DNA of 64,000 bases from assembly GCA_034190295.1 (NCBI GenBank), contig JAXHSW010000002.1, positions 1 through 64,000 of the forward strand. The letters run 5' to 3'. Below the pieces are notes generated by a model, which searched no databases, had not been told where the DNA came from, and saw nothing but the letters and a program-made list of their open reading frames with translations. How positions within the stretch are numbered: position 1 is the stretch's first letter; every line of letters begins with the position of its first letter. The stretch is from Okeania sp034190295 (GTDB lineage: Bacteria > Cyanobacteriota > Cyanobacteriia > Cyanobacteriales > Microcoleaceae). The position numbers and the translations under genes are program-made. Below are positions 29,317 through 39,187 of this stretch, piece after piece.

Positions 29317-31224
29317 ATGGTACGATTAAAACTGTGGCAATTAGTAATTTTAGCTATTCCCCTGGTTAGTATTGTAGCTTTCCTGATGATATCTGCCGGA
29401 ATGCAAATCAACCAGTGGGGAATAAACTGGATATGGGGCGTATTTATTCTCCTATTTGTGGGATGGCGTTGGTTACTGGTCAAATGGACGCGACCGGCAG
29501 TTGAACAAATGAAAGAGGTAATGGCAGAAGTCAATAAACAAATCGAACTTACTGATGACACCACAACCCTACCCACAAAAAGCGATGCAACTCTCCAGAT
29601 AGAAACCGCCCTGCAAGAAATTCTCAAATCATCCCGCAACGACCTCCCTCTGTGGGAAGACTGGCAAACATTTTGGCAACGTTGTCAAACAGTAATAGTT
29701 GCTGTTGCTAATACTTACCATCCAGAGGGCAAATATCCTCTGCTCAATATCTACATTCCCCAAGCTTACGGTCTAATTCGAGGTACAGTTGATGATATGG
29801 ATCGATGGATGCAAAAATTATCTCCAACTTTGAATCAAATAACTGTCGGTCAAGCGTATCAGGGATATGAAATTTATCGTAAATTAGAACCCTCTGCACG
29901 GAAACTTTTCCAAGCTTGGGGTTGGGTACAATGGTTTCTTAACCCAGTAGCTGCAGCAGCTAAACTAGCAAGTCGGCGTTACAGTGACCAGGCAAACCAA
30001 CAGTTATTGATGAATTTCAGTCAGATATTGCGGGAAGTTGCATTACGAAATCTATGTCAGCAAGCGATCGCTCTCTACGGAGGCAACAAGCTAGAATTTT
30101 CTGAGTCTGTTATTGCTGCTCCTAGTCTCCCGAAAGCAGAAACTCAAACCCTGAAACAAATTCTCGAACAAGCTCAACCTGCTGAAACTGTTGAGCAAAA
30201 ACCTGTTAATATTTTGTTGGTGGGACGCACGGGAGCGGGAAAGAGTAGTTTGATTAATACTCTGTTTCAAGCTGACCGTGCTGAAGTTGATGTATTGCCG
30301 AGTACGGATAAAATTCAAAATTATCAATGGCAGCAAACGGGAGAAATTCTCAATTTGTGGGATACACCAGGTTACGAACAAGCAAACCGTCCAGACTTGC
30401 GGGAGCTTGTACTCGACTATGCTGAAACTGCCGATCTATTGTTGCTTGTTACTCCTGCTCTCGATCCTGCGCTACAAATGGATGTAGACTTTCTCCAAGA
30501 TATCAAACAGGAAATTGCTGATTTGCCTGCTATTGTTATTGTGACTCAAGTTGACCGTTTGCGACCTATCCGAGAATGGCAACCTCCTTATGATTGGGTT
30601 TTGGGCAAAGGTGCGAAGGAAAAGTCTATTCGGGAGGCGACTCAATATCGCGCGGAAATATTTGGGGAGTTTTGCGACCGGGTTTTGCCTGTGGTTACGG
30701 GGGATATTCAAAGTAATAGAGGTGCTTGGAATGTTGATGGGATATCTATGTCTTTAGTCGAAGCTATTGCTCCTGCTAAACAACTACGTCTGGCTCGGTT
30801 TTTGCGCGATCGCGAAGCTCGTACTGTTGCAGCAGCTAAAATTATCGATCGTTACACTTTCCAAATGGCGACTACTCAGGGGTTAACTGCTTTGTTAAAG
30901 AGTCCAGTGTTGCAGTTCGTTTCTACTCTGACAACTGGTTCGCCAGCTTTAGCTTATTTGTTGGCAGAAAAAATTCCGGTTGAGGAGTTGCCTGTGGTTA
31001 TTGGTAAGTTACAAATGGCTTACGATTTATTTTCCCTATTAAGTGGGGATGCAAATTTAGGTAGTTTTGACTTACTGGCACTTTGGCCTTTGTTATTAGA
31101 AAATCCCTCTTCACCAGACCGCAATGCTTGGGCTTTTGGCCACGCTTTGGTAGAATATTGGATGCAGAATTTGACAGTTGAACAGTTACGGGAAAGGTTT
31201 GATAGTTATCTTCAGCAAGGTTGA
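29317..31224 (+). CDS. Membrane-anchored Era/dynamin-like GTPase
   Basis: 635 aa. Two membrane helices lie at residues ~7-28 and ~33-52. A helical region with no obvious motif follows to ~290. The GTPase domain has G1 at residues ~303-311 (GRTGAGKSS), G3 as WDTPGY, and G4 as TQVD in place of the usual NKxD. The C-terminal part contains a further hydrophobic helical stretch (LLKSPVLQFVSTLTTGSPAL). This resembles the YcjX/YfjP-type or dynamin-related cyanobacterial GTPases thought to act at membranes; the precise role is unknown. The start is the ATG at 29317, with no strong ribosome site in view. It stands alone between repeat arrays. Confidence 0.8.
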   Translation: MVRLKLWQLVILAIPLVSIVAFLMISAGMQINQWGINWIWGVFILLFVGWRWLLVKWTRPAVEQMKEVMAEVNKQIELTDDTTTLPTKSDATLQIETALQEILKSSRNDLPLWEDWQTFWQRCQTVIVAVANTYHPEGKYPLLNIYIPQAYGLIRGTVDDMDRWMQKLSPTLNQITVGQAYQGYEIYRKLEPSARKLFQAWGWVQWFLNPVAAAAKLASRRYSDQANQQLLMNFSQILREVALRNLCQQAIALYGGNKLEFSESVIAAPSLPKAETQTLKQILEQAQPAETVEQKPVNILLVGRTGAGKSSLINTLFQADRAEVDVLPSTDKIQNYQWQQTGEILNLWDTPGYEQANRPDLRELVLDYAETADLLLLVTPALDPALQMDVDFLQDIKQEIADLPAIVIVTQVDRLRPIREWQPPYDWVLGKGAKEKSIREATQYRAEIFGEFCDRVLPVVTGDIQSNRGAWNVDGISMSLVEAIAPAKQLRLARFLRDREARTVAAAKIIDRYTFQMATTQGLTALLKSPVLQFVSTLTTGSPALAYLLAEKIPVEELPVVIGKLQMAYDLFSLLSGDANLGSFDLLALWPLLLENPSSPDRNAWAFGHALVEYWMQNLTVEQLRERFDSYLQQG

Positions 31225-31242
31225 AGAAGGAGTCAGGAGTCA

Positions 31243-31340
31243 TTTCAGTTATCAGTTATCAGTTATCAGTTATCAGTACCTCCGAATATTTTTTCATCCC
31301 CTTAAAAGGGGAGGCTTTGGACCTCATTTTTTGGTAAAGA
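31243..31340. repeat. MITE-3 copy
   Basis: TCAGTTATCAG tandem followed by TTTTTTCATCCCCTTAAAAG, GGGAGGCTTTGGACC and TTTTTTGGTAA. It is shortened relative to the copy at 1767. A MITE-1 right end (CGGACATGATAT) follows at 31380-31391. Confidence 0.6.
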
Positions 31341-31407
31341 AGAAGAAGAGAAGAAGAAAGTTTTTTATTACGAATTAAACGGACATGATATTGTCGCACT
31401 GAAAGGA

Positions 31408-31494
31408 GGCGATATGGGAAATCGAAACTCAAATATTTTAGGGCAACTTTGGCTATGGAACTGTCAAGCCAAATTAGGTAAAACATTTTTCTAA
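31408..31494 (+). pseudogene. Fragment of a Uma2-family gene
   Basis: Reads GDMGNRNSNILGQLWLWN then CQAKLGKTFF and stop. It lines up with residues ~55-85 of the intact Uma2 protein at 49783-50385 (GTGNRNSSITGQLWLWN, then HQTKLGKTFD). There is no start, no catalytic region and no remaining 3' part. It is a gene relic next to a MITE-1 end. Confidence 0.7.
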
Positions 31495-31623
31495 AATTTG
31501 TTAGTGGTTGATTTTTTTGCCGAGGGTAAAACCTAAACGGGCAAGATGCCCATTCCACATTTTTCTGGGTTTTTTTACCCTTTAATTATTACTATATATG
31601 AGCACGCCTTTTCCATTATGCTT

Positions 31624-31652
31624 ATAATATCTTGTCAAGTATAGTTTGTCAA
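31624..31652 (-). promoter_or_regulatory. Array promoter A (TTGACA-17-TATTAT)
   Basis: Minus strand: TTGACA at 31652-31647, 17-bp spacer, TATTAT at 31629-31624. Seven bases later an ATG (31616-31614) opens a frame MEKACSYIVIIKG that stops after 13 codons, so this leftmost copy is truncated. Confidence 0.6.
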
Positions 31653-32108
31653 GGCATATTTTCAATTTTTTGAGATTTTTTTGATGATGAGACAGAGTAA
31701 ATTTTTACTTCTTTTTCCTGTCTATTCAATCTATTTCTCCCTTGATTATTTTTGAGGCGATCGCGCAGATGTTCATCTACAACTACATCTATTACTTTTA
31801 CTGTGGAAATTTAGACATTTTTTCTGGTGCTTCGAGGGATGACATTTCAGTATACTTTCTGATTTCCTCATGGAATCTTCCTGAATTTGAGGATTTTTCC
31901 CACAGATTTTTCACTACATATTTTGGCTTTGAGCTTCAATCTATAATATCTGAGCAAAATCTCCTTTTTCTTGATATTTGATGATGCAATACTTAGAGCT
32001 TAAATTTGTTGGTGATTAAATTTTATTGGCTGAGGATAAAGCTGATTTTTCTGGTTTTTTTGCCCTTCTATTATTACTATATATGAGCACGCCTTTTCCA
32101 TTATGCTT

Positions 32109-32137
32109 ATACTATCTTGTCAAGTATTTTATGTCAA
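32109..32137 (-). promoter_or_regulatory. Array promoter B (TTGACA-17-TAGTAT)
   Basis: Same geometry as promoter A. The following micro-ORF is 33 codons long: MEKACSYIVIIEGQKNQKNQ then LYPQPIKFNHQQI. Confidence 0.6.
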
Positions 32138-32523
32138 GACATCTTTCCAATTTTTTGAGGTTTTTTGATGAGATTTTTGATGATGAGACAGAGTAAATTT
32201 TTACTTCTTTTTCTCGTCTATTCAATCTATTTCTCCCTTGATTATTTTTGAGGCGATCGCGCAGATGCTCATCTACAACTACATCTATTACTTCTACTGT
32301 GGAAATTTAGACATTTTTTCTGGTGCTTCTGGGAATGAATAGTCTGTATACTTTCTGATTTCCTCATGGAATATTCTTAGATTTGATAATTTTTAGCGAT
32401 GCAATACTTAGAGCTTAAATTTATTGATAGTTAAATTTTATTGGCTGAGGATAAAGCTGATTTTTCTGGATTTTTTGCCCTTCTATTATTACTATATATG
32501 AGCACGCCTTTTCCATTATGCTT

Positions 32524-32552
32524 ATACTATCCTGTCAAGTATTTTATGTCAA
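32524..32552 (-). promoter_or_regulatory. Array promoter C (TTGACA-17-TAGTAT)
   Basis: Same geometry. The micro-ORF is 31 codons (MEKACSYIVIIEGQKIQKNQ, LYPQPIKFNYQ). Confidence 0.6.
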
Positions 32553-33033
32553 GGTAGATATTCCATTGTTTGAGATTTTTAGGTTGGAGATTTTTGATGA
32601 TGAGACAGAGTAAATTTTTACTTCTTTTTCTGGTCTATTCAATCTATTTCTCCCTTGATTATTTTTGAGGCGATCGCGCAGATACTCATCTACAACTCCT
32701 CTATTACTTCTACTGTGGAAATTTAGACATTTTTTTTCAGCTACCTGGGGATGATGTTTCAGTATACTTGATTATTTCTTCATGGAATATTCCTGGATTT
32801 GATAATTTTTAGCACAGATTTTTCACTACAGATTTTGGCTTTTATATTCCATCTTCATCTTCGACTAAATTCAGTATTTTCAATTTTCTCTTTCTTACAT
32901 ATTTGATGATGCAATATCTATTCCAGAATTTTATTGATAGTTAAATTTTATTGGTTGAGGGTAAAGCTGATTTTTATGTTTTTTTTGCCCTTCTATTATT
33001 ACTATATATGAGCACACCTTTTCCATTATGCTT

Positions 33034-33062
33034 ATACTATCTTGTCAAGTATAGTTTGTCAA
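33034..33062 (-). promoter_or_regulatory. Array promoter D (TTGACA-17-TAGTAT)
   Basis: Same geometry. The micro-ORF is 31 codons (MEKVCSYIVIIEGQKKHKNQ, LYPQPIKFNYQ). Confidence 0.6.
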
Positions 33063-33526
33063 GACATCTTTTCAATTTTTTGAGATTTTTAGGTGGGAAA
33101 TTTTTGATGATGACACAGAGTAAATTTTGACTTCTTTTTCCCATCTATTCAATCTATTTCTCCCCTAATTATTTTTGAGGCGATCGCGCAGATGCTCATT
33201 TACAACTACTCTATTACTTCTACTGTGAAAATTTAGACATTTTTCAGGTGCTTCTGGGGATAAAATTCAGTATACTTTTTTATTTTTTTATGGAATATTC
33301 CTGAATTTGAGGATTTTTCCCACAGATTTTTCACTACAGATTTTGACTTTGAGCTTCAATCTATATATCTGAAGGAAGTCTCCTTTTTCTTGATATTTGA
33401 TGATGCAATACCTATTTCTTAAATTTGTTGATGATTAAATTTTCTTGGTTGAGGGTAAAGCTGACTTTTTTGGTTTTTTGCCCTTCTATTATTACTATAT
33501 ATGAGCGCACCTTTTCCATTGTATTT

Positions 33527-33555
33527 ACAATATCTTGTCAAGTATAGTTTGTCAA
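33527..33555 (-). promoter_or_regulatory. Array promoter E (TTGACA-17-TATTGT)
   Basis: Same geometry with the weakest -10. The micro-ORF begins MEKVRSYIVIIEGQKTKK but an indel in an A-run shifts the rest (VSFTLNQENLIINKFKK). Confidence 0.5.
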
Positions 33556-34020
33556 GACATCTTTCCAATTTTTTGAGATTTTTTTGCTGAAATTTTTGAT
33601 AATGAGACAGAGTAAATTTTTACTTCTTTTTCTCGTCTATTCAATTTATTTCTCCCCTGATTATTTTTGAGGCGATCGCGCAGATGCTCATCTACAACTC
33701 CTCTATTACTTCTACTGTGAAAATTTAGACATTTTTCCGGTGCTTCTGGGAATGAATAGTCTGTATACTTTCTGATTTCCTCATGGAATCTTCCTGAATT
33801 TGAGGATTTTTCCCACAGATTTTTCACTACAGATTTTTCCTTCACAAGTAAATCTATATATCTGAGCAAAATCTCCTTTTTCTAGAGAGTTGATGATGCA
33901 ATACCTATTTCTTAAATTTATTGATAGTTAAATTTTATTGGTTGAGGGTAAAGCTGATTTTTATGTTTTTTTTGCCCTTCTATTATTACTATATATGAGC
34001 ACGCCTTTTCCATTATGCTT

Positions 34021-34049
34021 ATACTATCTTGTCAAGTATTTTCTGTCAA
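34021..34049 (-). promoter_or_regulatory. Array promoter F (TTGACA-17-TAGTAT)
   Basis: Same geometry. The micro-ORF is 31 codons (MEKACSYIVIIEGQKKHKNQ, LYPQPIKFNYQ). Confidence 0.6.
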
Positions 34050-34517
34050 GGTAGATATTCCAATTTTTTGAGATTTTTAGGTTGGAGATTTTTGATGATG
34101 AGACAGAGTAAATTTTTACTTCTTTTTCCCATCTATTCAATCTATTTCTCCCTTGATTATTTTTGAGGCGATCGCGCAGATGCTCATCTACAACTACATC
34201 TATTACTTTTACTGTGGAAATTTAGACATTTTTTCTGGTGCTTCGAGGGATGATATTTCAGTATACTTTTTTATTTCCTCATGGAATATTCCTGAATTTG
34301 AGGATTTTTCCCACAGATTTTTCACTACATATTTTGGCTTTGAGCTTCAATCTATATAGCTGAGAAAATCTCCTTTTTCTAGAGAGTTGATGATCCAATA
34401 CCTATTTCTTAAATTTGTTGATGATTAAATTTTATTGGCTGAGGGTAAAGCTGACTTTTCTGAGTTTTTTGCCCTTCTATTATTACTATATATGAGCGCA
34501 CCTTTTCCATTATGTTT

Positions 34518-34546
34518 ATAATATCTTGTCAAGTATTTTCTGTCAA
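34518..34546 (-). promoter_or_regulatory. Array promoter G (TTGACA-17-TATTAT), right end of array
   Basis: Same geometry. The micro-ORF is 33 codons (MEKVRSYIVIIEGQKTQKSQ, LYPQPIKFNHQQI). A transcript starting here would read leftward through the whole array unless terminated. Confidence 0.6.
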
Positions 34547-34590
34547 GACATCTTTTCAATTTTTTGAGATTTTTAGGTTGGAGATTGTTG

Positions 34591-35106
34591 AGCAATATGC
34601 CTAGGAAAAAATCAACTTAGTTGTTCAGAAATACTAATTACTTTCCACTAGCTAATTAAAAGCAATCAAATCGGTTCGACTCCGTAATATTTATGAGTTG
34701 AAACTAGAGAAAAAGAACGGGATAACCAAAGGATAAAAATCAGTGCTATTCTTTTTTTCTTCATTCCGTCTAATCACCCGTGCATCAGTATTAAAAAATC
34801 TTGCCGTACCTTCATTCTTTCTGCCAATAGACTATGAGACCTAGGCGTGAAAATCAAAAATAAAATCAATTATTATCCATAAATTATTAATTACTTATCC
34901 CTATTGCCCATTGCCTATCTTAGTGGGCTACCAGGTGCAACTGTCGTCGTCGCTGGGTCGCACCGCTATTCCCTATTCCCTCTTTTATGGAGATGTCTAT
35001 TGACATTCTGGAAGATAGTACTTAAAATCCAAAAGATTCAAAACTTGTATATTTGGTAATTACCTGCTGATTCTAACTCTATCTAAATTCAAATTAATTA
35101 TAAATT
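34591..35106. other. Intergenic region, no gene seen
   Basis: Starts where the 490-bp array ends. It holds a tRNA T-loop-like GGTTCGACTCC at about 34675-34685 without the rest of a tRNA, and CTATTCCCTATTCCC simple sequence near 34970. Nothing else is recognised. Confidence 0.5.
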
Positions 35107-36225
35107 ATGAGAATATATCTATATATTCTATCAGGAATTACATCAGCATTAATAGGCTGGAGCATAGGGCAATTTATCCTCAGTGATTTAGGCTGGTTAC
35201 AAAAATTTCCTGAATTAGCATTATTTCCTTGTGTGGCAATTTCTCTAGCAGTTGGTATAGTTGCAACAGATATATTTTTAAGCAATCCCACTAGATTTAA
35301 ACGCAACTTCAACAGAGGTATAATACCCCTGAGTATTGCCGCCGGATTAGGATTATTAATCGGTCTTGCTTCTGGAGGATTAGTACAAATATTACTCAAT
35401 CCACAACTACGAGATAAAGTTATAACTGTACCCGATAAATTTGTCAGAATAGTCGGATGGATTTTAATTGGTGGAGCAGTAGGTTTAGCTGAAGGTTTTA
35501 CTTGGCGCTGGCGTAGTATAGAAGCAGGAGATAAACGGCGTTTTTTGCAGCGACTTACCATTAGTTTAAGTACCAGTATTTTGACAGCTTTAATTGCAGC
35601 AATTATCTTTGAATGGATACGACAACAAATGGATGGAATACCCACAGCATTACAAGCTTGGGAAGACACAATTGGGTTTTCTTTATTGGGCAGTTTATTA
35701 GGTTTAGTCTTAAGTTTTTCTACCTCTCCTAGTCATCTAGTTGCCCTCAGAGCTGGAGCTGGTTTTGAATATACTGAAAATGTCAATCTCGATCGGCCTG
35801 AAACACCAGGGAATTATCCTCATATTCAGAAAGAATTATCACCCAGAATTAAATTTGTGAGTAATGATTTAGCCGATAAAATTGAAGAAGGATTATCAAT
35901 TCAATTACCAGCAAGAGGTAAAATTAAAATTGGTTCAGCTCAGTTAAAAATTATGGGCAGTCAACAATTTGGTGTAGATATTTGTATCCCTGGATTGCCA
36001 TTACATATTGCTGACTTAGACTTAGCATCTAGCCAAACAATTTTAGTACCTAATCTCAAATTTTTTAATAGAATAGAATATCAAGGCGATCGCTTGAAGG
36101 AAAGTACGCCAATCAAACTCAAACATAACGATTTAATTGCATTTTATGCCGAAAATGAGGGCTATAATGGTAAAAAATTATTCAGATTTGTCTACTATAA
36201 TCGCTTCTTGGACCCGCAAGGTTAG
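35107..36225 (+). CDS. Polytopic membrane protein with soluble C-terminal domain, paired with VWA gene
   Basis: 372 aa. About six membrane helices lie in residues 1-210 (for example IYLYILSGITSALIGWSIGQ, PLSIAAGLGLLIGLASGGLV, SLSTSILTALIAAIIFEWI), rich in small residues. The soluble C-terminal ~130 residues (IKIGSAQLKIMGSQQFGVDI, then IPGLPLHIADL and LKHNDLIAFYAENEGYNG) have the look of a degenerate FHA-like beta sandwich, but I cannot confirm this. It overlaps the next gene by about 59 bp in another frame, so the two are translationally linked. I do not recognise a named family. By analogy with other membrane plus VWA pairs it may sense or scaffold phosphorylated partners; that is speculation. 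Confidence 0.7.
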   Translation: MRIYLYILSGITSALIGWSIGQFILSDLGWLQKFPELALFPCVAISLAVGIVATDIFLSNPTRFKRNFNRGIIPLSIAAGLGLLIGLASGGLVQILLNPQLRDKVITVPDKFVRIVGWILIGGAVGLAEGFTWRWRSIEAGDKRRFLQRLTISLSTSILTALIAAIIFEWIRQQMDGIPTALQAWEDTIGFSLLGSLLGLVLSFSTSPSHLVALRAGAGFEYTENVNLDRPETPGNYPHIQKELSPRIKFVSNDLADKIEEGLSIQLPARGKIKIGSAQLKIMGSQQFGVDICIPGLPLHIADLDLASSQTILVPNLKFFNRIEYQGDRLKESTPIKLKHNDLIAFYAENEGYNGKKLFRFVYYNRFLDPQG

Positions 36226-37543
36226 TTTCTCTTTGTTAATAGTAATTTCCTACATTAATCCTAGTTTTGCTCAAGTAAAAAATGTGGAAATTATCGAAGC
36301 TATTCCTGAACGTAATGAAGCTAGAGTTAACCTACGACTCAAAGCTTATGACCAAAACAATAAACCAGTAAGAGACCTGCAAAAAGAGAATTTTAATTTA
36401 ATAGTTTGTCCGCCTAAAACAGAGCCTAAAACTCGAAAATGTCAAACCTTAAATCCCATTGATATTAATTGGAAAATTCCCCAACCCGAAGAATTACCTC
36501 CTGCTTGGGTAATTATTTTATTAGATTTTAGTGGCAGTATGAAACAATTAGATAGTAGTGGAGAAAAAACCAAATTAGAAGGAGCGATCGCTGCAATTAG
36601 AAAATTCAATCAAGATTTAGCGGACAAGGGAGAAAATACCAAAATTTCTATTGTACCTTTTGGCAAAGGAGGTAAAAATTGTCCGGGAAATCAAGTGACT
36701 AAAAAAGAACTAGATAATTTTGTTTTAGCAGGTAATAGAAAGATTGAAAAATCTCTGAAAAAACTAGAAAATCAACTGGATAATCTTTGTGCAGCTACAG
36801 ATATTTATGAACCTCTGCGTCAAGCAGTACAATTTTTTGGTAATTCCGAAGATACTCGTTTTAACCCACGCCCAAATTCTAATTTATCTCAACCAAGACG
36901 TTCGATTATTTTACTTTCTGATGGTTATCATAGTATTTATGGAAATAGAGAAAATGAACCAGAATTAGAAGCACAAGACTTTGAAAAACTTGTGTTTATG
37001 TTGAAAAGTTATCCTAATATTACTGTGCATACTTTGGGTTATGGTTTGACTCCCCAACAATTGCAGCAAAAATATGATTTAGAGGAACCTCCTACTATTA
37101 GAGATATTAGTGTTAGAGGGGGAAAAAAAAGTAATGATTCTGAAGAGTTAACTGAACTTGCTGCTGAAGAATTTGTCGATCAAAAACGACTACAACAAAT
37201 TGCGGGAGTAACTAATGGTATTGCTGAATTTTCTGGTAATGCTGAGGATATTTCTAGTAGTTTAACTGAATTTTTAGAGGCTTTATTTGATGAGTATCAA
37301 ATCAATTATATTCAGCCAATAAATGCCGACCGTGGTTCATTACATAATGTGCAAGTTAGTCTCAATTCACCCAATAATTCAGTAGATTCAGAACAACAAC
37401 CTTATGTATTTCCTTGGGTGTCGCGCTCCTTACCTTTTTTGACTAGACTAATCATTTTCTTATTTACTTTAGCACTATTATTAGGAGGTGGTGTAATACC
37501 ATTTTTATTGTGGGCAAAATCAATTAAGCGAGAGTATCAGTAA
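36167..37543 (+). CDS. Exported von Willebrand factor A domain protein with C-terminal membrane anchor
   Basis: 458 aa from the ATG at 36167, which gives a normal signal peptide (KVSFSLLIVISYINPSFA before QVKNVE). Ten further residues upstream are possible. Residues ~30-95 form a beta domain (RVNLRLKAYDQNNKPVRDLQ). The VWA domain has an intact MIDAS motif DFSGSMKQ near residue 121, a Thr in ATDIYEPL and the Asp in IILLSDGYHS. A membrane helix follows near residues 430-450 (RLIIFLFTLALLLGGGVIPF) with a short basic tail. The domain faces the periplasm or exterior and likely binds a protein through a metal ion. It overlaps the upstream membrane-protein gene, implying one operon. Confidence 0.85.
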   Translation: MVKNYSDLSTIIASWTRKVSFSLLIVISYINPSFAQVKNVEIIEAIPERNEARVNLRLKAYDQNNKPVRDLQKENFNLIVCPPKTEPKTRKCQTLNPIDINWKIPQPEELPPAWVIILLDFSGSMKQLDSSGEKTKLEGAIAAIRKFNQDLADKGENTKISIVPFGKGGKNCPGNQVTKKELDNFVLAGNRKIEKSLKKLENQLDNLCAATDIYEPLRQAVQFFGNSEDTRFNPRPNSNLSQPRRSIILLSDGYHSIYGNRENEPELEAQDFEKLVFMLKSYPNITVHTLGYGLTPQQLQQKYDLEEPPTIRDISVRGGKKSNDSEELTELAAEEFVDQKRLQQIAGVTNGIAEFSGNAEDISSSLTEFLEALFDEYQINYIQPINADRGSLHNVQVSLNSPNNSVDSEQQPYVFPWVSRSLPFLTRLIIFLFTLALLLGGGVIPFLLWAKSIKREYQ

Positions 37544-37544
37544 G

Positions 37545-38800
37545 AAGGAAGAAGGAAGAAGGAAGAAGGAAGAAGGAAGAGAAGTCAAAAGTCAAAAGTT
37601 AAAAGTTAAAAGTTAAAAGTTAAAAGTTAGATTTGAGCGGCTCAAAACTTTGATGCTACAGTAATTTACCAAGATTATTTAACATTTAAAGGAGAGAAGT
37701 TATAAGTCAAAAGTTAAAAGTTAAAAGTCAAAAATTAGATTTGATCGGCTCAAAACTTTGATGCTACAGTAATTTATCGACATTATTTCACATTTAAAGG
37801 AGAGAAGTTATAAGTCAAAATTCAAAAGTTAAAAGTTAAAAATTAAAAGTTAGATTTTCTCAGTTCAAAACTTTGATGCTACAGTAATTTATCGACATTA
37901 TTTCACATTTAAAGGAGAGAAGTTATAAGTCAAAAGTCAAAAGTTAAAAGTTAAAAATTAAAAGTTAGATTTTCTCAGTTCAAAACTTTGATGCTACAGT
38001 AATTTATCGACATTATTTCACATTTAAAGGAGAGAAGTTATAAGTCAAAAGTCAAAAGTTAAAAGTTAAAAATTAAAAGTTAGATTTTCTCAGCTCAAAA
38101 CTTTGATGCTACAGTAATTTATCGACATTATTTCACATTTAAAGGAGAGAAGTTATAAGTCAAAAGTCAAAAGTCAAAAATTAAAGGTTAAAAGTTAAAA
38201 GGTAAAAGTTAAAAGTTAAAAGTTAGATTTTATTAGCTCAAAACTTTGATGCTACAGTAATTTATCGACATTATTTCACATTTAAAGGAGAGAAGTTATA
38301 AGTCAAAAGTCAAAAGTCAAAAATTAAAGGTTAAAAGTTAAAAGGTAAAAGTTAAAAGTTAAAAGTTAAAAGTTAGATTTTCTCAGCTCAAAACTTTGAT
38401 GCTACAGTAATTTACCGAGATTATTTAACATTTAAAGGAGAGAAGTTATAAGTCAAAAGTCAAAATTTAAAAGTTAAAAGTTAGATTTTCTGAACTCAAA
38501 ACTTTGATTATACAGTAATTTACCGAGATTATTTAACATTAAAAGGAGAGAAGTTATAAGTCAAAAATTAAAAGTTAAAAGTTAGATTTTCTCAGCTCAA
38601 AACTTTGATCATACAGTAATTTACCGAAATTATTTAACATTAAAAGGAGAGAAGTTATAAGTCAAAAGTCAAAAGTTAAAAATTAAAAGCTAAAAGTTAA
38701 AAGTCAAAAATTAAAAGTTAAAAGTTAGATTTTCTCAGCTCAAAACTTTGATGTTACAGTAATTTACCGAAATTATTTAACATTTAAAGTTTGAAACTAT
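37545..38800. repeat. Ten-copy tandem array (105-147 bp unit) with internal AAAAGTTA/AAAAGTCA runs
   Basis: CAAAACTTTGATGCTACAGT recurs near 37647, 37752, 37862, 37981, 38096, 38239, 38386, then as variants near 38497, 38600 and 38742. Each unit has ATTTAAAGGAGAGAAGTTAT, and unit length varies because the 7-8-bp AAAAGTTA/AAAAGTCA run expands. GAAGGAA repeats (37545-37582, 38830-38900) flank it. No ORF runs through it. Confidence 0.9.
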
Positions 38801-38924
38801 TTGTGACATTGTTAAAGTGAATTGGTATAAGAAGGAAGAAGGAAGAAAAGAGTTGCAATATAAAAGGAAGAAGAAAGAAGGAAGAAGGAAGAAGGAAGAA
38901 GCAATAAAATAACGATCGAAACTT

Positions 38925-39180
38925 TCAATGTTTTTCCAACTATTCCCTATACCCTATTCCCTATCAATAACAAAAATAGACCTCTAGCAAAAGAGTTAAT
39001 TACATCAATTAAAGATATAAAATCAACAATTTTATCTTCCTATTTCCTGTTCCCTATTCCCTATCAATAACAAAGATAGACCTCTGGCAAAAGTGTTAAT
39101 TAAATCAATTAAAGATATGAAATCAACAATTTTATCTTCCTATTTCCTGTTCCCTATTCCCTATCAATAATTTGAGGCTA
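38925..39180. repeat. Two to three copies of a ~120-bp repeat with CCCTATTCCCTATCAATAA
   Basis: The stretch CAAAAATAGACCTCTAGCAA through ATTTTATCTTCCTATTTCCT at 38970-39050 is repeated at 39072-39150 with few changes. It directly precedes the broken Uma2 gene. Confidence 0.75.
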
Positions 39181-39187
39181 ATTTAAG

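Larger units (their letters stand above)
31560..34590. repeat. Tandem array of a ~490-bp unit, six body copies and seven promoter copies
   Basis: GAGGCGATCGCGCAGAT recurs at 31754, 32250, 32668, 33178, 33669 and 34165 (steps 496, 418, 510, 491, 496). Each unit also holds TTACTATATATGAGCACGCC and a TGTCAAG pair. Copies differ by substitutions and indels of up to ~90 bp. No long ORF survives in all copies. A 105-codon minus-strand frame at 33552-33869 is broken in the other copies I checked. On the minus strand each unit starts with a consensus promoter directly before an ATG (see the separate entries). Confidence 0.9.

Noticed and set aside
31742..34359. Plus-strand frames of 68-79 codons in the 490-bp array (MIIFEAIAQM...)
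   Set aside because: Open only in some copies, no promoter or ribosome site on this strand. The minus-strand promoter pattern is stronger.
34660..34700. Possible tRNA 3' half (GGTTCGACTCC)
   Set aside because: T-stem pairs only three bases and no D-arm or anticodon arm could be drawn upstream.
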